DNA of 64,000 nucleotides from positions 3,782,001 to 3,846,000 of the forward strand of contig OZ244900.1 in the NCBI GenBank assembly GCA_965221595.1, read 5' to 3'. Below the pieces are notes generated by a model, which had not been told where the DNA came from, did no database searches, and was given only the letters and a program-made list of their open reading frames with translations. The stretch comes from JAAXGX01 sp965221595 (GTDB taxonomy: Bacteria; Acidobacteriota; Vicinamibacteria; Vicinamibacterales; UBA8438). Shown here one piece after another: positions 46,396 through 56,493 of this stretch (the first letter of the stretch is position 1; each line of letters opens with the position of its first letter). The position numbers and the translations under genes were made by a program.

Positions 46396-47484
46396 CTACG
46401 GCTGCGTCGCGGCCGCTTGCGCCTGCGACCGGAACTGATCGTACGCCTCGAGCAGCTCGGCGCTCTTCCACTCGATGATTGCCTCTTCGCGCAGCTCGTC
46501 GAGATACTTGGCGTACTCCTCCAGGCGGCGGTCGTTGAAGACGTTCTCGGAGATCTGGTTGCGGACCTCCTCGAAGGGCCGCGCCGTGTCGTCCGTGAGT
46601 TCCTCGAGCAGGAGGATCTGGTAGCCCTGCGGCGTCCGCCGCAGGTCGCTCAGGCCGCCGACCTCCATGGTCCCGATCAGCTCCTGGATGGCCTCCGCTA
46701 TCTCGCTGAGCTGAAACGGCCCGATCAGGCCGCCTTCCCTCGCGGACGACGCGTCCGAGACTTCCGTGGCGACGGTTGCGAAGTCCTCGCCGGCGTTCAG
46801 ACGCTCCATGACGGCGGCGGCCCGCGTCCGCGCCCGCTGGTCCGCCAGCAGTCCGCCGGCGGGTGGCATGGCGATGATGATCTCCCTGAGCGTAACGGTC
46901 GCCGGCATCGTGAACTCGTCGATGTGCGCCTCGTAGTACTCGCGCGCCTCGACGTCCGTAATCGCCACGCGGTTCAGAATCTCGATGCTCTGGACCTGAC
47001 TGGCCAGCATCTGACGCTCGGTGAGCCGCCGGAAGTCATCGAGCGACATCCCCTCCTGTCGCTCGAGCAGCTCGATGAACTCCTCGTCCGTCTCGATGCC
47101 GTTCTCTTCCTTCAGGTTGTCGAGAAAATCCCGAAACTGGTCGTCGGAGAGCTGGTAACCGAGTTCCTTGCCGCGCTGGATGAGCAGCAGCTCCTCGACG
47201 AGGTTCGCTATCACACTGGGCGTAACGTCGCCGAGCAGCTGAAACAGCTCCGCGTTGGTGGACGGCTGGACACCGCGGGCGCGAATCGCCGCAATCTGAC
47301 GATCCTCGAGGTCCGACTGCGTGATTATCTCGCCGTTCACCTTGACGAGGATCCGCTCGATGATGCGGGCGTCGGGACGACTCGGCACAGCGGCGGCCGG
47401 TTGCGCGGCGGCCGGCGCGGCGACTGCACCCGTCATCGTCACAGCCAGCATCGCGTGGAGCGCCCGGACAACGGCTCGTCGCAT
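46396..47484 (-). CDS. SurA-like periplasmic peptidyl-prolyl isomerase / chaperone
   Basis: A 362-residue exported protein with signal peptide (ALHAMLAVTMTGAVAAPAAAQ), a SurA N-terminal domain (IIERILVKVNGEIITQSDLE, LVEELLLIQRGKELGYQLSD) and one parvulin domain (TVTLREIIIAMPP, ATEVSDASSAREGGLIGPFQ, TPQGYQILLLEEL). It helps fold outer-membrane proteins. The second ATG, at 47484, lies 5 bases behind GGAGG and is preferred to the one at 47487, which would be only 2 bases away. It lies between dusB and mfd. Confidence 0.9.
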   Translation of the reverse strand: MRRAVVRALHAMLAVTMTGAVAAPAAAQPAAAVPSRPDARIIERILVKVNGEIITQSDLEDRQIAAIRARGVQPSTNAELFQLLGDVTPSVIANLVEELLLIQRGKELGYQLSDDQFRDFLDNLKEENGIETDEEFIELLERQEGMSLDDFRRLTERQMLASQVQSIEILNRVAITDVEAREYYEAHIDEFTMPATVTLREIIIAMPPAGGLLADQRARTRAAAVMERLNAGEDFATVATEVSDASSAREGGLIGPFQLSEIAEAIQELIGTMEVGGLSDLRRTPQGYQILLLEELTDDTARPFEEVRNQISENVFNDRRLEEYAKYLDELREEAIIEWKSAELLEAYDQFRSQAQAAATQP

Positions 47485-47541
47485 CATGACCTCCATCTCT
47501 GCCTGCACGTGCTTCCTCGAATTCTAGCAGTCAGACCGGCC

Positions 47542-50500
47542 TCATCGCCCGTCGAATGCACCAGGGCCTCGTGCCGCGGACTGCCGACTGCCCGGGCCGG
47601 GGCCTCTCAACTCGTCCAGCAGCGCTCCCACCTGCCGCAGCAGGTCGCCGGCGGGCTCGACCCGCTCCGCCTTGCGGTGCGCGGCGCCGGCCGGCGCGGT
47701 CCACCACGACGCCGGAGCGGCATCCGGCCGCGGTTCGGCCGTCGCGCCCGCCGCCCGGTTCAGCGCGTCGAGGTCGACGCGCAACACCGCCGGAGGCGTG
47801 AGCTTCACGGCCGGCCGCGCCTGCACGAAGGCCACCAGCCGTTCCGGTGCGACCCGCGCCCGATCGCCGAAGCGGATGACGAGGTGGTGGCGCTCGCGGT
47901 CGGTCGACTCGATGCCGAGCTGATCGGCCAGTATCCGGATCCGGCCGTACTCCGCCAGCCGCTCCACGGACGGCGGCACCGGCCCGTAGCGATCGGCCAT
48001 CTCCTCGAGAACCGCCGCCAGTGCGTCTTCGTCGCGAGCGCCGGCCACCCGCCGATACAGTGCCAACCGCTGGTTCGTGTCCGTCACGTACCGTTCGTCG
48101 ATCCGCAGATCGACGCCGAGGTTGACCGCGGCCCGCTGCTCGTCCTCGACCGGCTCGCCCTTCAGCTCGCGGACGGTCTGCTCGAGCAGCGTGACGTACA
48201 TGTCGAACCCGATGGCCTCGATGTGGCCGCTCTGCTGCGCGCCGAGCAGATTCCCGGCGCCACGAATCTCGAGATCGAGCGCAGCCACGCGAAAGCCGCT
48301 GCCGAGGTCGCTGAACTCCTTGATGGCGGCCAGCCGGCGCCGCGCAATCGGTGACAGTTCATTGCCGGGGGGGACGAGCAGATAGGCGTACGCCCGGCGG
48401 CCGGAGCGGCCCACCCGGCCACGGAGCTGGTAGAGCTGGGCCAGGCCGTAGCGCTCGGCGTGGTTGACGACAATCGTGTTGACGTTGGGGATGTCCAGCC
48501 CGTTCTCGATGATCGTCGTCGACAGCAGGACGTCGTACTCGTGCGCGACGAAGTCGAGCATGACGCGCTCGAGCGCCGCCTCGCTCGACTGCCCATGCGC
48601 CACCGCCAGCCTGGCCTCCGGGACGACGCGCCGGATCAGATCCGCCACGGCGTAGATCGAGTCTATGCGGTTGTGGACGAAGTACACCTGGCCCCCGCGC
48701 TCCAGCTCGGAGCGAATTGCACGAGCTATCGTCGCCGCGTCGAACTTGACGACATTGGTCTGAATCGCCAGGCGATCCTTGGGCGGCGTCTCGATGACCG
48801 ACATGTCGCGTATGCCCATCAGCGACATGTTCAACGTGCGGGGGATGGGTGTCGCCGTCAAGGTGAGCACGTCGACCTTCTGCCGCAGGTTCTTGATGCG
48901 CTCCTTGTGCGCCACCCCGAAGCGCTGTTCCTCGTCGACGACCAGCAGGCCCAGATCGTGGAACCGCACGTCCTTCGAGAGCAGGCGGTGCGTCCCGATC
49001 ATGACGTCTATGCGGCCCGCCGCGAGGTCGGCGAGCAGCGCCTTCTGCTCGGCGCGGCTCCGGAAGCGGCTGACCATCTCGATGCGGACCGGAAACGCCC
49101 CGAAGCGCTCGACCACGGTCTTGAAGTGCTGGAAGGCGAGCACCGTCGTCGGCGCGAGCAGCGCCACCTGCTTGCCGTCGATCACCGCCTTGAAGGCAGC
49201 CCGCAAGGCCACCTCCGTCTTCCCGTAGCCGACGTCGCCGCACAGCAGCCGATCCATCGGAGACGGAGCCTCCATGTCACGCTTGATGTCAGCGACCGCC
49301 GTCTGCTGGTCCGGGGTCAGCTCGTACTCGAACGCCGCGTCGAACTCCGCCTGCCAGTGGCCGTCGGGGGCGAAGCGGTGGCCCGTCGCCGCCTTGCGGG
49401 CCGCGTAGAGCCGGAGCAGCTCCTGCGCCATGTCGCGCATGGCGCGCCGCACGCGAGTCTTGGCGCGTTCCCAGGTGGTGCCGCCAAGGCGGTCGACGGC
49501 CGGCCGCTGGCCGCCCGTGTACTTCTGGATGAGATCGAGCTGCTCGACCGGGACGAAGAGCTTATCCCCGCCGGCGTAGCGCAGCTCCATGAGCTCGTGC
49601 GTGGTGCCGCCGACGGACATCTGGCGGAGCGCGACGAAGGCGCCGATGCCGTGGTCCACGTGCACGACGTGGTCTCCCACCTTCAGATCGCGCAGGTCGG
49701 ACAGGAAGGAGCGGGCGACCGGCCGCGTGCGCTCGCGGCGCTGTTCTTCGAACAGATCCGCCTCGGCGTGGATGCGCAACCCCGCGGCAGGCAGCCGGAA
49801 GCCCCGCGAGAGATGTCCCGTCGCGACCAGCAGCGACGCGCCGGCGGTCACCTCCGCCGCCGCGACCGGGACCGCCCGCAGGCCGTGCTCGCCGAGCAGC
49901 TCGGCGATGCGCTCCGCGCGACCGGCGGTGGCCGCCACGAAAAGCTGCGTCTCGCCCTGGTCGCGGCCGGCGCGGATCTCGGCGACCCACTCGTTCAGAC
50001 GGCCGCGGTACGCGACGGCCGGTTGGCAGGCCACGTGCTGCCGACCCTCCCCTTCGTCGAGACCCAGCGTCTCCAGGCTGGCCGCTCCTTCCAGGGCCGC
50101 CTGCACGGCAGCGGCCTCGACGAAGAGCGTCTCGGGCGGCGGCACGCTGCGTCCGTTCTCGGCCGCCGACCGGTAGCTCCCGGCCAGTTGCTCGAGCTGG
50201 TCCGCCACGCGGCGCGTGCACTCGTCGGACTCGCACACAAGGAGCCGCACGGAGCGGCCGGCGACGTAGTCGAAGACGCTGGCCCGGCGGTCCGGCTCGG
50301 GACTCTCCGCCGCAGCGGCCTCGCCCTCGACCGCGTCGAACGTATCGCGCAGCGGCAGGATCGCGGCCCGATCAAGCCTGGCAATCGAGCGTTGCGTGCC
50401 GGGGTCGTAGCGCCGGAGCGATTCGATCATGTCCCCGACGAACTCGACGCGCACCGGCCAGCTCTCGCCCGCGGGAAAGAAATCCACTACCCCGCCCCGC

Positions 50501-51051
50501 ACGCAGAACTCGCCGTGCTGGTCGACCGGGTCCTCGGGGCTGAAGCCCGCGTCGGCCAGCAGCTCTCCGAGCGCGGTCGGCGACGCGAAGCCGCCGGCTA
50601 CCAGCTCCTGCGTCGCAGCCAGCAGGCGCTGCGGCGGGCTGACGCGCGGCAGCAGGGCGGGGGCGGACGCGACGATCAGCCGCGCCGTCCCCTGGGCCAG
50701 GGCGGCCAATGCCCGGGCCCGGGCGGACGCCACGTCGAGGTGCGGCGCGATGGCGCGATAGGGATCGACCTCCGGCGAGGGAAACGGCAGAACGCTGCGC
50801 GCCAGCTCGCCCTCGGACATCCCCAGCAGCGCCCCGCAGAAGAACCGCGCGTCCGCGGTCATCTGCTCTACGCCACCATCGGACGGCACGATCAAGGCGA
50901 CCGGCACCGTGGCCGCCGCCGCAGCGGCGGCGAAAGCCTGCGCAGGGGGCGAGAGACCCGTGACGACCGGCGGCGCGTTCCCGAAGCCGGCGCGGGTGGC
51001 AGTGGTCTTGAGGATCGAGCTCAGCGTGAGTGGCGTAGCGGCAAGCGGCAC
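47542..51051 (-). CDS. mfd: Transcription-repair coupling factor Mfd
   Basis: A 1169-residue DNA translocase that removes RNA polymerase stalled at lesions and recruits UvrA. The UvrB-like N-part contains DPVDQHGEFCVRGGVVDFFP. The RNAP-binding CarD-type domain is LKVGDHVVHVDHGIGAFVAL. The translocase has GDVGYGKTEVALRAAF (Walker A), VVDEEQRFGVAHKERIK, LTATPIPRTLNMSL and RGRVGRSGRRAYAYL. The TRCF C-domain follows (GVDLRIDERYVTDTNQRLAL). The GTG at 51051 has AGGGG 7 bases upstream. Confidence 0.96.
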   Translation of the reverse strand: MPLAATPLTLSSILKTTATRAGFGNAPPVVTGLSPPAQAFAAAAAAATVPVALIVPSDGGVEQMTADARFFCGALLGMSEGELARSVLPFPSPEVDPYRAIAPHLDVASARARALAALAQGTARLIVASAPALLPRVSPPQRLLAATQELVAGGFASPTALGELLADAGFSPEDPVDQHGEFCVRGGVVDFFPAGESWPVRVEFVGDMIESLRRYDPGTQRSIARLDRAAILPLRDTFDAVEGEAAAAESPEPDRRASVFDYVAGRSVRLLVCESDECTRRVADQLEQLAGSYRSAAENGRSVPPPETLFVEAAAVQAALEGAASLETLGLDEGEGRQHVACQPAVAYRGRLNEWVAEIRAGRDQGETQLFVAATAGRAERIAELLGEHGLRAVPVAAAEVTAGASLLVATGHLSRGFRLPAAGLRIHAEADLFEEQRRERTRPVARSFLSDLRDLKVGDHVVHVDHGIGAFVALRQMSVGGTTHELMELRYAGGDKLFVPVEQLDLIQKYTGGQRPAVDRLGGTTWERAKTRVRRAMRDMAQELLRLYAARKAATGHRFAPDGHWQAEFDAAFEYELTPDQQTAVADIKRDMEAPSPMDRLLCGDVGYGKTEVALRAAFKAVIDGKQVALLAPTTVLAFQHFKTVVERFGAFPVRIEMVSRFRSRAEQKALLADLAAGRIDVMIGTHRLLSKDVRFHDLGLLVVDEEQRFGVAHKERIKNLRQKVDVLTLTATPIPRTLNMSLMGIRDMSVIETPPKDRLAIQTNVVKFDAATIARAIRSELERGGQVYFVHNRIDSIYAVADLIRRVVPEARLAVAHGQSSEAALERVMLDFVAHEYDVLLSTTIIENGLDIPNVNTIVVNHAERYGLAQLYQLRGRVGRSGRRAYAYLLVPPGNELSPIARRRLAAIKEFSDLGSGFRVAALDLEIRGAGNLLGAQQSGHIEAIGFDMYVTLLEQTVRELKGEPVEDEQRAAVNLGVDLRIDERYVTDTNQRLALYRRVAGARDEDALAAVLEEMADRYGPVPPSVERLAEYGRIRILADQLGIESTDRERHHLVIRFGDRARVAPERLVAFVQARPAVKLTPPAVLRVDLDALNRAAGATAEPRPDAAPASWWTAPAGAAHRKAERVEPAGDLLRQVGALLDELRGPGPGSRQSAARGPGAFDGR

Positions 51052-51314
51052 GCGCAGGCCCCTGATGGGAGAGCCCCCGATGTTAGCACGCGGCTGGCAG
51101 TCCGTGGCGAGAGCCCCGCGTTGCACCGGGAGCGGCGAGGCGACTGCCTGAGAAGGCACGACGAGGGAGCCTCTTGGACTTGTTCGACCGAGGAGCAACG
51201 CGGTCAGGCGGGATGCAGCGCCGCTCGAACAATAGCGCGCCGCGGCGGGAGCGGCTGCGCGGCCGCCGCCAGCGCAAGCCGGGGACTTCGGAGCGCAGCC
51301 CGTCCAATGGAAGC
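51052..51314. other. Intergenic spacer between mfd and PP2C, possible interspersed repeat
   Basis: A 263-base spacer between two minus-strand genes. At its right end (51284-51313), one base after the PP2C stop, is a copy of the post-stop repeat (TTGGACGGGCTGCGCTCCGA in gene orientation). The remainder has no coding signature and no clear promoter. It may be the longest member of the repeat family in this window. Confidence 0.45.
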
Positions 51315-52082
51315 TCAGCTGGCATCGATGTCGAGCACGAGGGTCGTGACGTTGTCCGGCCCGCCGCTCGCATTGACTCGGCGCACGAGTTCGTCGCACA
51401 CGGCCCGGCGGTCGGCAGGGCGCGCAACGATGTCGCCGATCTCCGGGTCGGGAAGCACGGACGACAGACCGTCCGTGCACAGCAGCAGCCGGTCACCCGG
51501 CTGGAACGTCAGGTTGCTGACATCGGCCTCGACGCCCGGCTCGCCGGAGATGGCGCGCGTGACGATGTTGCGCCACGGGTGCGCGCGCGCTGCAGCCGCC
51601 GACAGCAGGCCGGCCCGCACCCTCTCCTCCACCCAGGAGTGGTCGGCGGTGAGACGGATGAGGCCCTCCGGCCGGGACAGGTACGCCCGGCTGTCGCCGA
51701 CGTGGGCAATCACGCCCGCGTTCGCGTCCAACAGCGCCGCCACTGCCGTCGTCGCCATACCGCGCAGCTCCACGACGGCTGCCGCGCGCTCCGCGATGCA
51801 GCGGTTCGCCTGGTCGAAACCGGCCCGCAGCCGGTTGCCCCCGCAACCGAGCGAGGCATCGAAGGGCAGCGGCCACGGGTCATCGGGACCGAGCGACCTG
51901 GTCGACTCCACGGCACCGGCAATCGCATCGACGGCGATCTGCGCCGCGACATCGCCACCCGCATGCCCGCCCATGCCGTCCGCGACGACGAACAGGCCCA
52001 GTTCCGGGCGGGCGCAGTAGGTGTCCTCGTTCCGTGAGCGGCGCAGGCCGGGGTCCGTGCGAGCCGCCCACGACGCATGCAT
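51315..52082 (-). CDS. Soluble PP2C-type Ser/Thr phosphatase
   Basis: A 255-residue stand-alone phosphatase. PP2C motifs are complete: RRSRNEDTYC, FVVADGMGGHAGGDVAAQ, AHVGDSRAYL, LTADHSWVEERV, LLLCTDGLSSVLPD and GGPDNVTTLVLDI. It resembles Stp/PrpC that oppose Hanks-type kinases. There is no kinase next to it; the only kinase in the window is at 13899. ATG at 52082 is chosen over a TTG at 52091. It lies 57 bases behind atpC and could be co-transcribed with the atp operon. Confidence 0.94.
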   Translation of the reverse strand: MHASWAARTDPGLRRSRNEDTYCARPELGLFVVADGMGGHAGGDVAAQIAVDAIAGAVESTRSLGPDDPWPLPFDASLGCGGNRLRAGFDQANRCIAERAAAVVELRGMATTAVAALLDANAGVIAHVGDSRAYLSRPEGLIRLTADHSWVEERVRAGLLSAAAARAHPWRNIVTRAISGEPGVEADVSNLTFQPGDRLLLCTDGLSSVLPDPEIGDIVARPADRRAVCDELVRRVNASGGPDNVTTLVLDIDAS

Positions 52083-52139
52083 GGATCTCAAACTCGCTCA
52101 CGCGCGGTCTGCGGACGAGGCCCGGCGCGGCAGGCGGCT

Positions 52140-52574
52140 CTACAGTCCAGCCGGGGGCCGGATCCGCACCTTCGATGCCACCTGCAAACGAACGAGTGAC
52201 TTGAGCAGCGCCACCCGAGCCCGTTCGAAGTCGACGTTGACGGCGCTACCGGCCAGGCGTTCGTTCGCACGCCGGCGGGCGGCCTCCGCACGGTCCACGT
52301 CGATGTTTTCCGCACGCTCGGCGATCTGGGCGAGCACCGTGACGCGGTCGGGCAGTACCTCGGCAAATCCGAACGCCACCGACACGAAGGACCGCTCGGC
52401 GCCGCGCCGGAACCACAGTTCGCCCACCTGCAGCGTGGTCAACAGAGGCGTGTGACCGGGCAGCACGCCGAGATGGCCCTGCGAGCCGGGAATCTGCACC
52501 TCGTCCACTGACTCGTGGACGATCGACTTGTCGGGCGTGACCAGCTCGAGACTGAGCGTTGACGGCAGCTCCAT
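52140..52574 (-). CDS. atpC: F1 ATP synthase epsilon subunit
   Basis: A 144-residue central-stalk subunit. The beta-sandwich begins LSLELVTPDKSIVHESVDEV, followed by GSQGHLGVLPGHTPLLTTL, the family hallmark. The C-terminal helical hairpin is DRAEAARRRANERLAG. Last gene of atpHAGDC, 22 bases behind atpD. Confidence 0.95.
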   Translation of the reverse strand: MELPSTLSLELVTPDKSIVHESVDEVQIPGSQGHLGVLPGHTPLLTTLQVGELWFRRGAERSFVSVAFGFAEVLPDRVTVLAQIAERAENIDVDRAEAARRRANERLAGSAVNVDFERARVALLKSLVRLQVASKVRIRPPAGL

Positions 52575-52596
52575 GGCGCTGATTCTCCGGGCGCGT

Positions 52597-54060
52597 CTAC
52601 TCCGCCGCTGCCTTCATCTTGTCCGCGTTCGCGAGCGCTTCCTCGATCGTTCCCACCATGTAGAACGCCTGCTCCGGGATCTCGTCGTGCTTGCCGTCGA
52701 CGATCTCGCGGAACCCGCGCACCGTGTCCGCAATCGGGACGTACTTGCCTTCGAGGCCGGTGAACTGCTCGGCGACAAAGAACGGCTGCGACAGGAATTT
52801 CTGGATCTTCCGCGCCCGGGTGACGCTGAGCTTGTCGTCCTCCGACAACTCGTCGATGCCGAGAATGGCGATGATGTCCTGCAGGTCCTTGTAGCGCTGC
52901 AGTACCTCCTTGACGTCGCGGGCGGTGGCGTAATGCTCGTCGCCGATGACGCGCGGGTCGAGGATGCGAGAAGTGGACGCCAGCGGATCCACGGCGGGAT
53001 AGATGCCGAGCTCGACGATCGATCGCGACAGGTTGGTCGTGGCGTCGAGATGAGCGAACGTCGTGGCCGGCGCCGGGTCCGTGTAGTCGTCAGCCGGTAC
53101 GTAGATGGCTTGCACCGAGGTAATCGAGCCCTTCCTCGTCGACGTGATCCGTTCCTGCAGCGCGCCCATCTCCGTGAGGAGCGTCGGCTGGTAGCCGACG
53201 GCGGAGGGCATGCGGCCCAGCAGCGCCGACACCTCCGAGCCCGCCTGCGTGAAGCGGAAGATGTTGTCGATGAACAGGAGGACGTCCTTGCCCTCGGCGT
53301 CACGGAAGTACTCGGCCACCGTCAGGGCGCTCAGCCCGACCCGCAGCCGGGCACCCGGGGGTTCGGTCATCTGACCGTAAACCAGGGCGGCGCGCGACTT
53401 GTCCGGGTCGTCGGGGTCGACGACACCGCTCTCCTGGAACTCGAGCCACAGGTCGTTCCCCTCCCGCGTGCGTTCGCCCACGCCGCCGAACACGGAGACG
53501 CCGCCGTGCTTGAGCGCGATGTTGTGGATCAGCTCCTGGATGATGACTGTCTTGCCCACCCCCGCGCCGCCGAACAGCCCAATCTTGCCGCCCTGCAGGT
53601 AGGGTTCGAGCAGGTCGATGACCTTGATGCCCGTCTCGAACATTTGCAGCTCGGTGGACTGGTCCTCGAGGGGCGGCGCCGGCCGGTGAATGGGCCAGCG
53701 CTCCTCGGACGTCACTGGGCGGTCCGGGAAATCCACCGGTTCGCCCAGCACGTTCAGTACCCGCCCCAGGGTTTGGGGCCCCACCGGCATCGAGATCGGC
53801 GCGCCCGTGTCGACGGCCGCCATGCCGCGCTGCATCCCGTCGGTGGGCTTCATGGAGACGGCCCGCACCCGGCTCTCCCCGAGATGCTGCTCGACTTCGG
53901 CGATCACGTCGATGGCTTCGCCCCCTTCCGCCTCCGACTTGATGTGCAGCGCGTTGTAGATGGGCGGGAGGTGTCCGCTCTCGAACTCGACGTCCACGAC
54001 CGGCCCGATCACCTGGACGACCCGGCCGGTCTTCTCGCTCGTGCTCGCTCCGTTGGCCAT
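52597..54060 (-). CDS. atpD: F1 ATP synthase beta subunit
   Basis: A 487-residue catalytic subunit. Walker A is GGAGVGKTVIIQEL, the catalytic Glu lies in GVGERTREGNDL, Walker B ends in DVLLFIDNIFRFTQAGSEV, and the DELSEED region appears as DELSEDDKL. SGHLPPIYNAL and PADDYTDPAPATTFAHLDAT are standard. It lies 18 bases behind atpG. Confidence 0.98.
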   Translation of the reverse strand: MANGASTSEKTGRVVQVIGPVVDVEFESGHLPPIYNALHIKSEAEGGEAIDVIAEVEQHLGESRVRAVSMKPTDGMQRGMAAVDTGAPISMPVGPQTLGRVLNVLGEPVDFPDRPVTSEERWPIHRPAPPLEDQSTELQMFETGIKVIDLLEPYLQGGKIGLFGGAGVGKTVIIQELIHNIALKHGGVSVFGGVGERTREGNDLWLEFQESGVVDPDDPDKSRAALVYGQMTEPPGARLRVGLSALTVAEYFRDAEGKDVLLFIDNIFRFTQAGSEVSALLGRMPSAVGYQPTLLTEMGALQERITSTRKGSITSVQAIYVPADDYTDPAPATTFAHLDATTNLSRSIVELGIYPAVDPLASTSRILDPRVIGDEHYATARDVKEVLQRYKDLQDIIAILGIDELSEDDKLSVTRARKIQKFLSQPFFVAEQFTGLEGKYVPIADTVRGFREIVDGKHDEIPEQAFYMVGTIEEALANADKMKAAAE

Positions 54061-54078
54061 GCTCTCTCGGCTCCCGCG

Positions 54079-54948
54079 TTACAAGGCTTCCGCGCCCGAC
54101 ACGACCTCGATCAACTCGCGTGTAATCGTGGCTTGCCGCATCTTGTTCATGTAGAGCGTCAACTGATCGATCATCTCGCCCGCGTTCCGGGTGGCCGCGT
54201 CCATTGCCGTCATCCGGGCCGCATGTTCCGCCGCGGCGGACTCGAGCAGCGCCCGAAAGAGCTGCGTCTCGACGTGGCGGGGCAGCAGCTCGTCGAAGAT
54301 CTCCGCCGGCGTCGGCTCGAACAGATGACCGGCCAATGTCGCCGCCGCCGCGTCCGAGTCCTCCTCGAAGCGCGGAATCGGAAGCAGCCGTTCGACGACG
54401 ACCCGCTGCTGCAGAACGCTCTTGAACTCGTTGTAGATCAGGTACACGTCGCGCGCCGCGCCGCTGGTGAACTCCTCGATCGCTGCCCGCGCCACGGCCT
54501 GGGCGTGCGTGTAGCGCAGGTTCGTGAACAGGTTGACGTCCTCGTAGCGGACGTCGAACCCGCGCCGCGCGAAGAAGTCGCGGCCCTTGCGACCGACCAG
54601 GCCGAGCGCCACCTCGCGCTCCGCCTCGGCAACGTACGTGCCGGCGCGCCGCAGCAGGTTGGAGTTGAAGCTGCCGCAGAGCCCCTTGTCGGCCGTCACC
54701 ACGATGAGGAGCGTCGGCGCGGACGGGCGATCCTCCGCCGCGGCGAGCAGCGGGTGCAGCGCGGGGTCGAGGCGCGTCGCCAGACTGTTGAGCACGCCCA
54801 GCATGAGGTGGGCGAACGGGCGCGCGCCCGTGATGCGCTCCTGCGCGCGGCGGAGCTTCGACGCGGCGACGGTCTTCATCGCCTTCGTGATCTGCTGCGT
54901 CGATTTGACGGCGCGGATACGTCGCCGCAGGTCGATGAGCGACGGCAT
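54079..54948 (-). CDS. atpG: F1 ATP synthase gamma subunit
   Basis: A 289-residue rotor shaft. The N-terminal helix (IDLRRRIRAVKSTQQITKAM) and the C-terminal helix (ASEHAARMTAMDAATRNAGE-like run ending LTLYMNKMRQATITRELIEV) form the coiled coil. TADKGLCGSFNSNLLR is the conserved core. It starts 3 bases behind the atpA stop. Confidence 0.97.
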   Translation of the reverse strand: MPSLIDLRRRIRAVKSTQQITKAMKTVAASKLRRAQERITGARPFAHLMLGVLNSLATRLDPALHPLLAAAEDRPSAPTLLIVVTADKGLCGSFNSNLLRRAGTYVAEAEREVALGLVGRKGRDFFARRGFDVRYEDVNLFTNLRYTHAQAVARAAIEEFTSGAARDVYLIYNEFKSVLQQRVVVERLLPIPRFEEDSDAAAATLAGHLFEPTPAEIFDELLPRHVETQLFRALLESAAAEHAARMTAMDAATRNAGEMIDQLTLYMNKMRQATITRELIEVVSGAEAL

Positions 54949-54951
54949 CGC

Positions 54952-56481
54952 CTAGGCTGCCACTCCCTTCCGCGCTGCGGTGAACTGCTCGGTAAATGCC
55001 TTGACGGCGGCGGTGACGTCATTCCGCAGCTCGTCGTCGAGCTTCTTCAACGTAGTCAGGCGCTCCACGAGATCCCGGTGCCGCGCCTCGAGGAACTCGT
55101 ACAGCTCCTGCTCGTAGGCCGCCACGTCGCTCTCGGCGACCCCGTCGAGGAAGCCGTTGGTGCCGGCGAAGATGATGAGTACCTGCCGCTCGACTGCCAG
55201 CGGCTGATACTGCGGCTGCTTGAGCACCTCGACCAGGCGTCGGCCGCGATTGAGCTGGTCCTGCGTCGCCTTGTCGAGGTCGCTGCCGAACTGCGCGAAC
55301 GCAGCCAGCTCCCGGAACTGCGCCAGGTCGAGCCGCAGCGTGCCGGCGACCTGGCGCATCGCCCGCACCTGTGCGGACCCGCCGACCCGCGACACGGAGT
55401 TGCCGACGTTGATGGCCGGCCGAATACCCTGGTGGAACAGATCCGACTCGAGGAAGATCTGGCCGTCCGTAATCGAGATGACGTTGGTGGGGATGTAGGC
55501 GGACAGGTCCCCGGCCTGGGTCTCGATGATGGGCAGCGCTGTGAGCGAGCCGCCGCCGAGTTCGTTTCGCATCTTCGCGGCGCGCTCCAGCAGCCGGGAG
55601 TGCAGGTAGAACACGTCGCCCGGATACGCCTCGCGGCCAGGCGGCCGACGCAGGAGCAGCGAGATCTCACGGTAGGCCTGCGCGTGCTTGGACAGATCGT
55701 CGTATATGCACAGTGCGTGCCGCCCGCTGTCCCGGAAGTACTCGCCCATCGCGCAGGCCGAGTACGGGCTGATGTACAGCAGCGGTGCGGGGTCGGAGGC
55801 GCCCGCCGTCACGACGATCGTGTACTCCATCGCCCCGGCGTCCTCCAGCGTGCGCACGACCTGCGCGACCGTCGACTGCTTCTGGCCGACCGCGTTGTAG
55901 ATGCAGACGACGTCGAGCCCCTTCTGGTTGATGATCGTGTCGACCGCCACCGCCGTCTTGCCGGTCTGCCGATCGCCGATGATGAGCTCGCGCTGGCCGC
56001 GGCCAATCGGAATCATCGCGTCGATTGCCTTGAGCCCGGTCTGCAGCGGCTCCTTGACAGGCTGGCGGTCCACGACGCCCGGCGCGATCTTCTCGATGGG
56101 AGCATGCTGGCTGGTCGCGATCGGCCCCTTGCCGTCCACCGGCTGGCCGAGGGCGTTGACGACGCGCCCGAGCAGCTCTTCGCCGACCGGTACGGAGATG
56201 ATGCGGCCCGTCCGCTTGACGGAGTCGCCCTCCTTGATCTCGGTCGACTCGCCCAGCAGCACGGCGCCGACGCTCTCCTCCTCCAGGTTGAGCGCGATGC
56301 CGAACACGCCCTGGGGAAACTCGAGCATCTCGGTGGCCATCGCACCTTCGATGCCGTGGATGCGGGCAATGCCGTCGCCCACCGACACCACCGTGCCGAC
56401 CTCGGCCACGTCGACGTCGAGCGCGTAGCTGCCGAGCTGGTCCTTGATGATCCTGGAGATCTCGTCTGCCTTGATGTCCAT
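54952..56481 (-). CDS. atpA: F1 ATP synthase alpha subunit
   Basis: A 509-residue non-catalytic nucleotide-binding subunit: GDRQTGKTAVAVDTIINQK (Walker A), VVTAGASDPAPLLYISPYSA, ALCIYDDLSKHAQAYREISL, LRRPPGREAYPGDVFYLHSR, and the Arg-finger region ISITDGQIFLESDLFHQGIR followed by PAINVGNSVSRVGG. It is 12 bases behind atpH. Confidence 0.98.
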   Translation of the reverse strand: MDIKADEISRIIKDQLGSYALDVDVAEVGTVVSVGDGIARIHGIEGAMATEMLEFPQGVFGIALNLEEESVGAVLLGESTEIKEGDSVKRTGRIISVPVGEELLGRVVNALGQPVDGKGPIATSQHAPIEKIAPGVVDRQPVKEPLQTGLKAIDAMIPIGRGQRELIIGDRQTGKTAVAVDTIINQKGLDVVCIYNAVGQKQSTVAQVVRTLEDAGAMEYTIVVTAGASDPAPLLYISPYSACAMGEYFRDSGRHALCIYDDLSKHAQAYREISLLLRRPPGREAYPGDVFYLHSRLLERAAKMRNELGGGSLTALPIIETQAGDLSAYIPTNVISITDGQIFLESDLFHQGIRPAINVGNSVSRVGGSAQVRAMRQVAGTLRLDLAQFRELAAFAQFGSDLDKATQDQLNRGRRLVEVLKQPQYQPLAVERQVLIIFAGTNGFLDGVAESDVAAYEQELYEFLEARHRDLVERLTTLKKLDDELRNDVTAAVKAFTEQFTAARKGVAA

Positions 56482-56493
56482 GCTTCGACTCCG

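Noticed and set aside
48460..52020. 1186-codon plus-strand open frame
   Set aside because: Antisense shadow of mfd and the PP2C gene.
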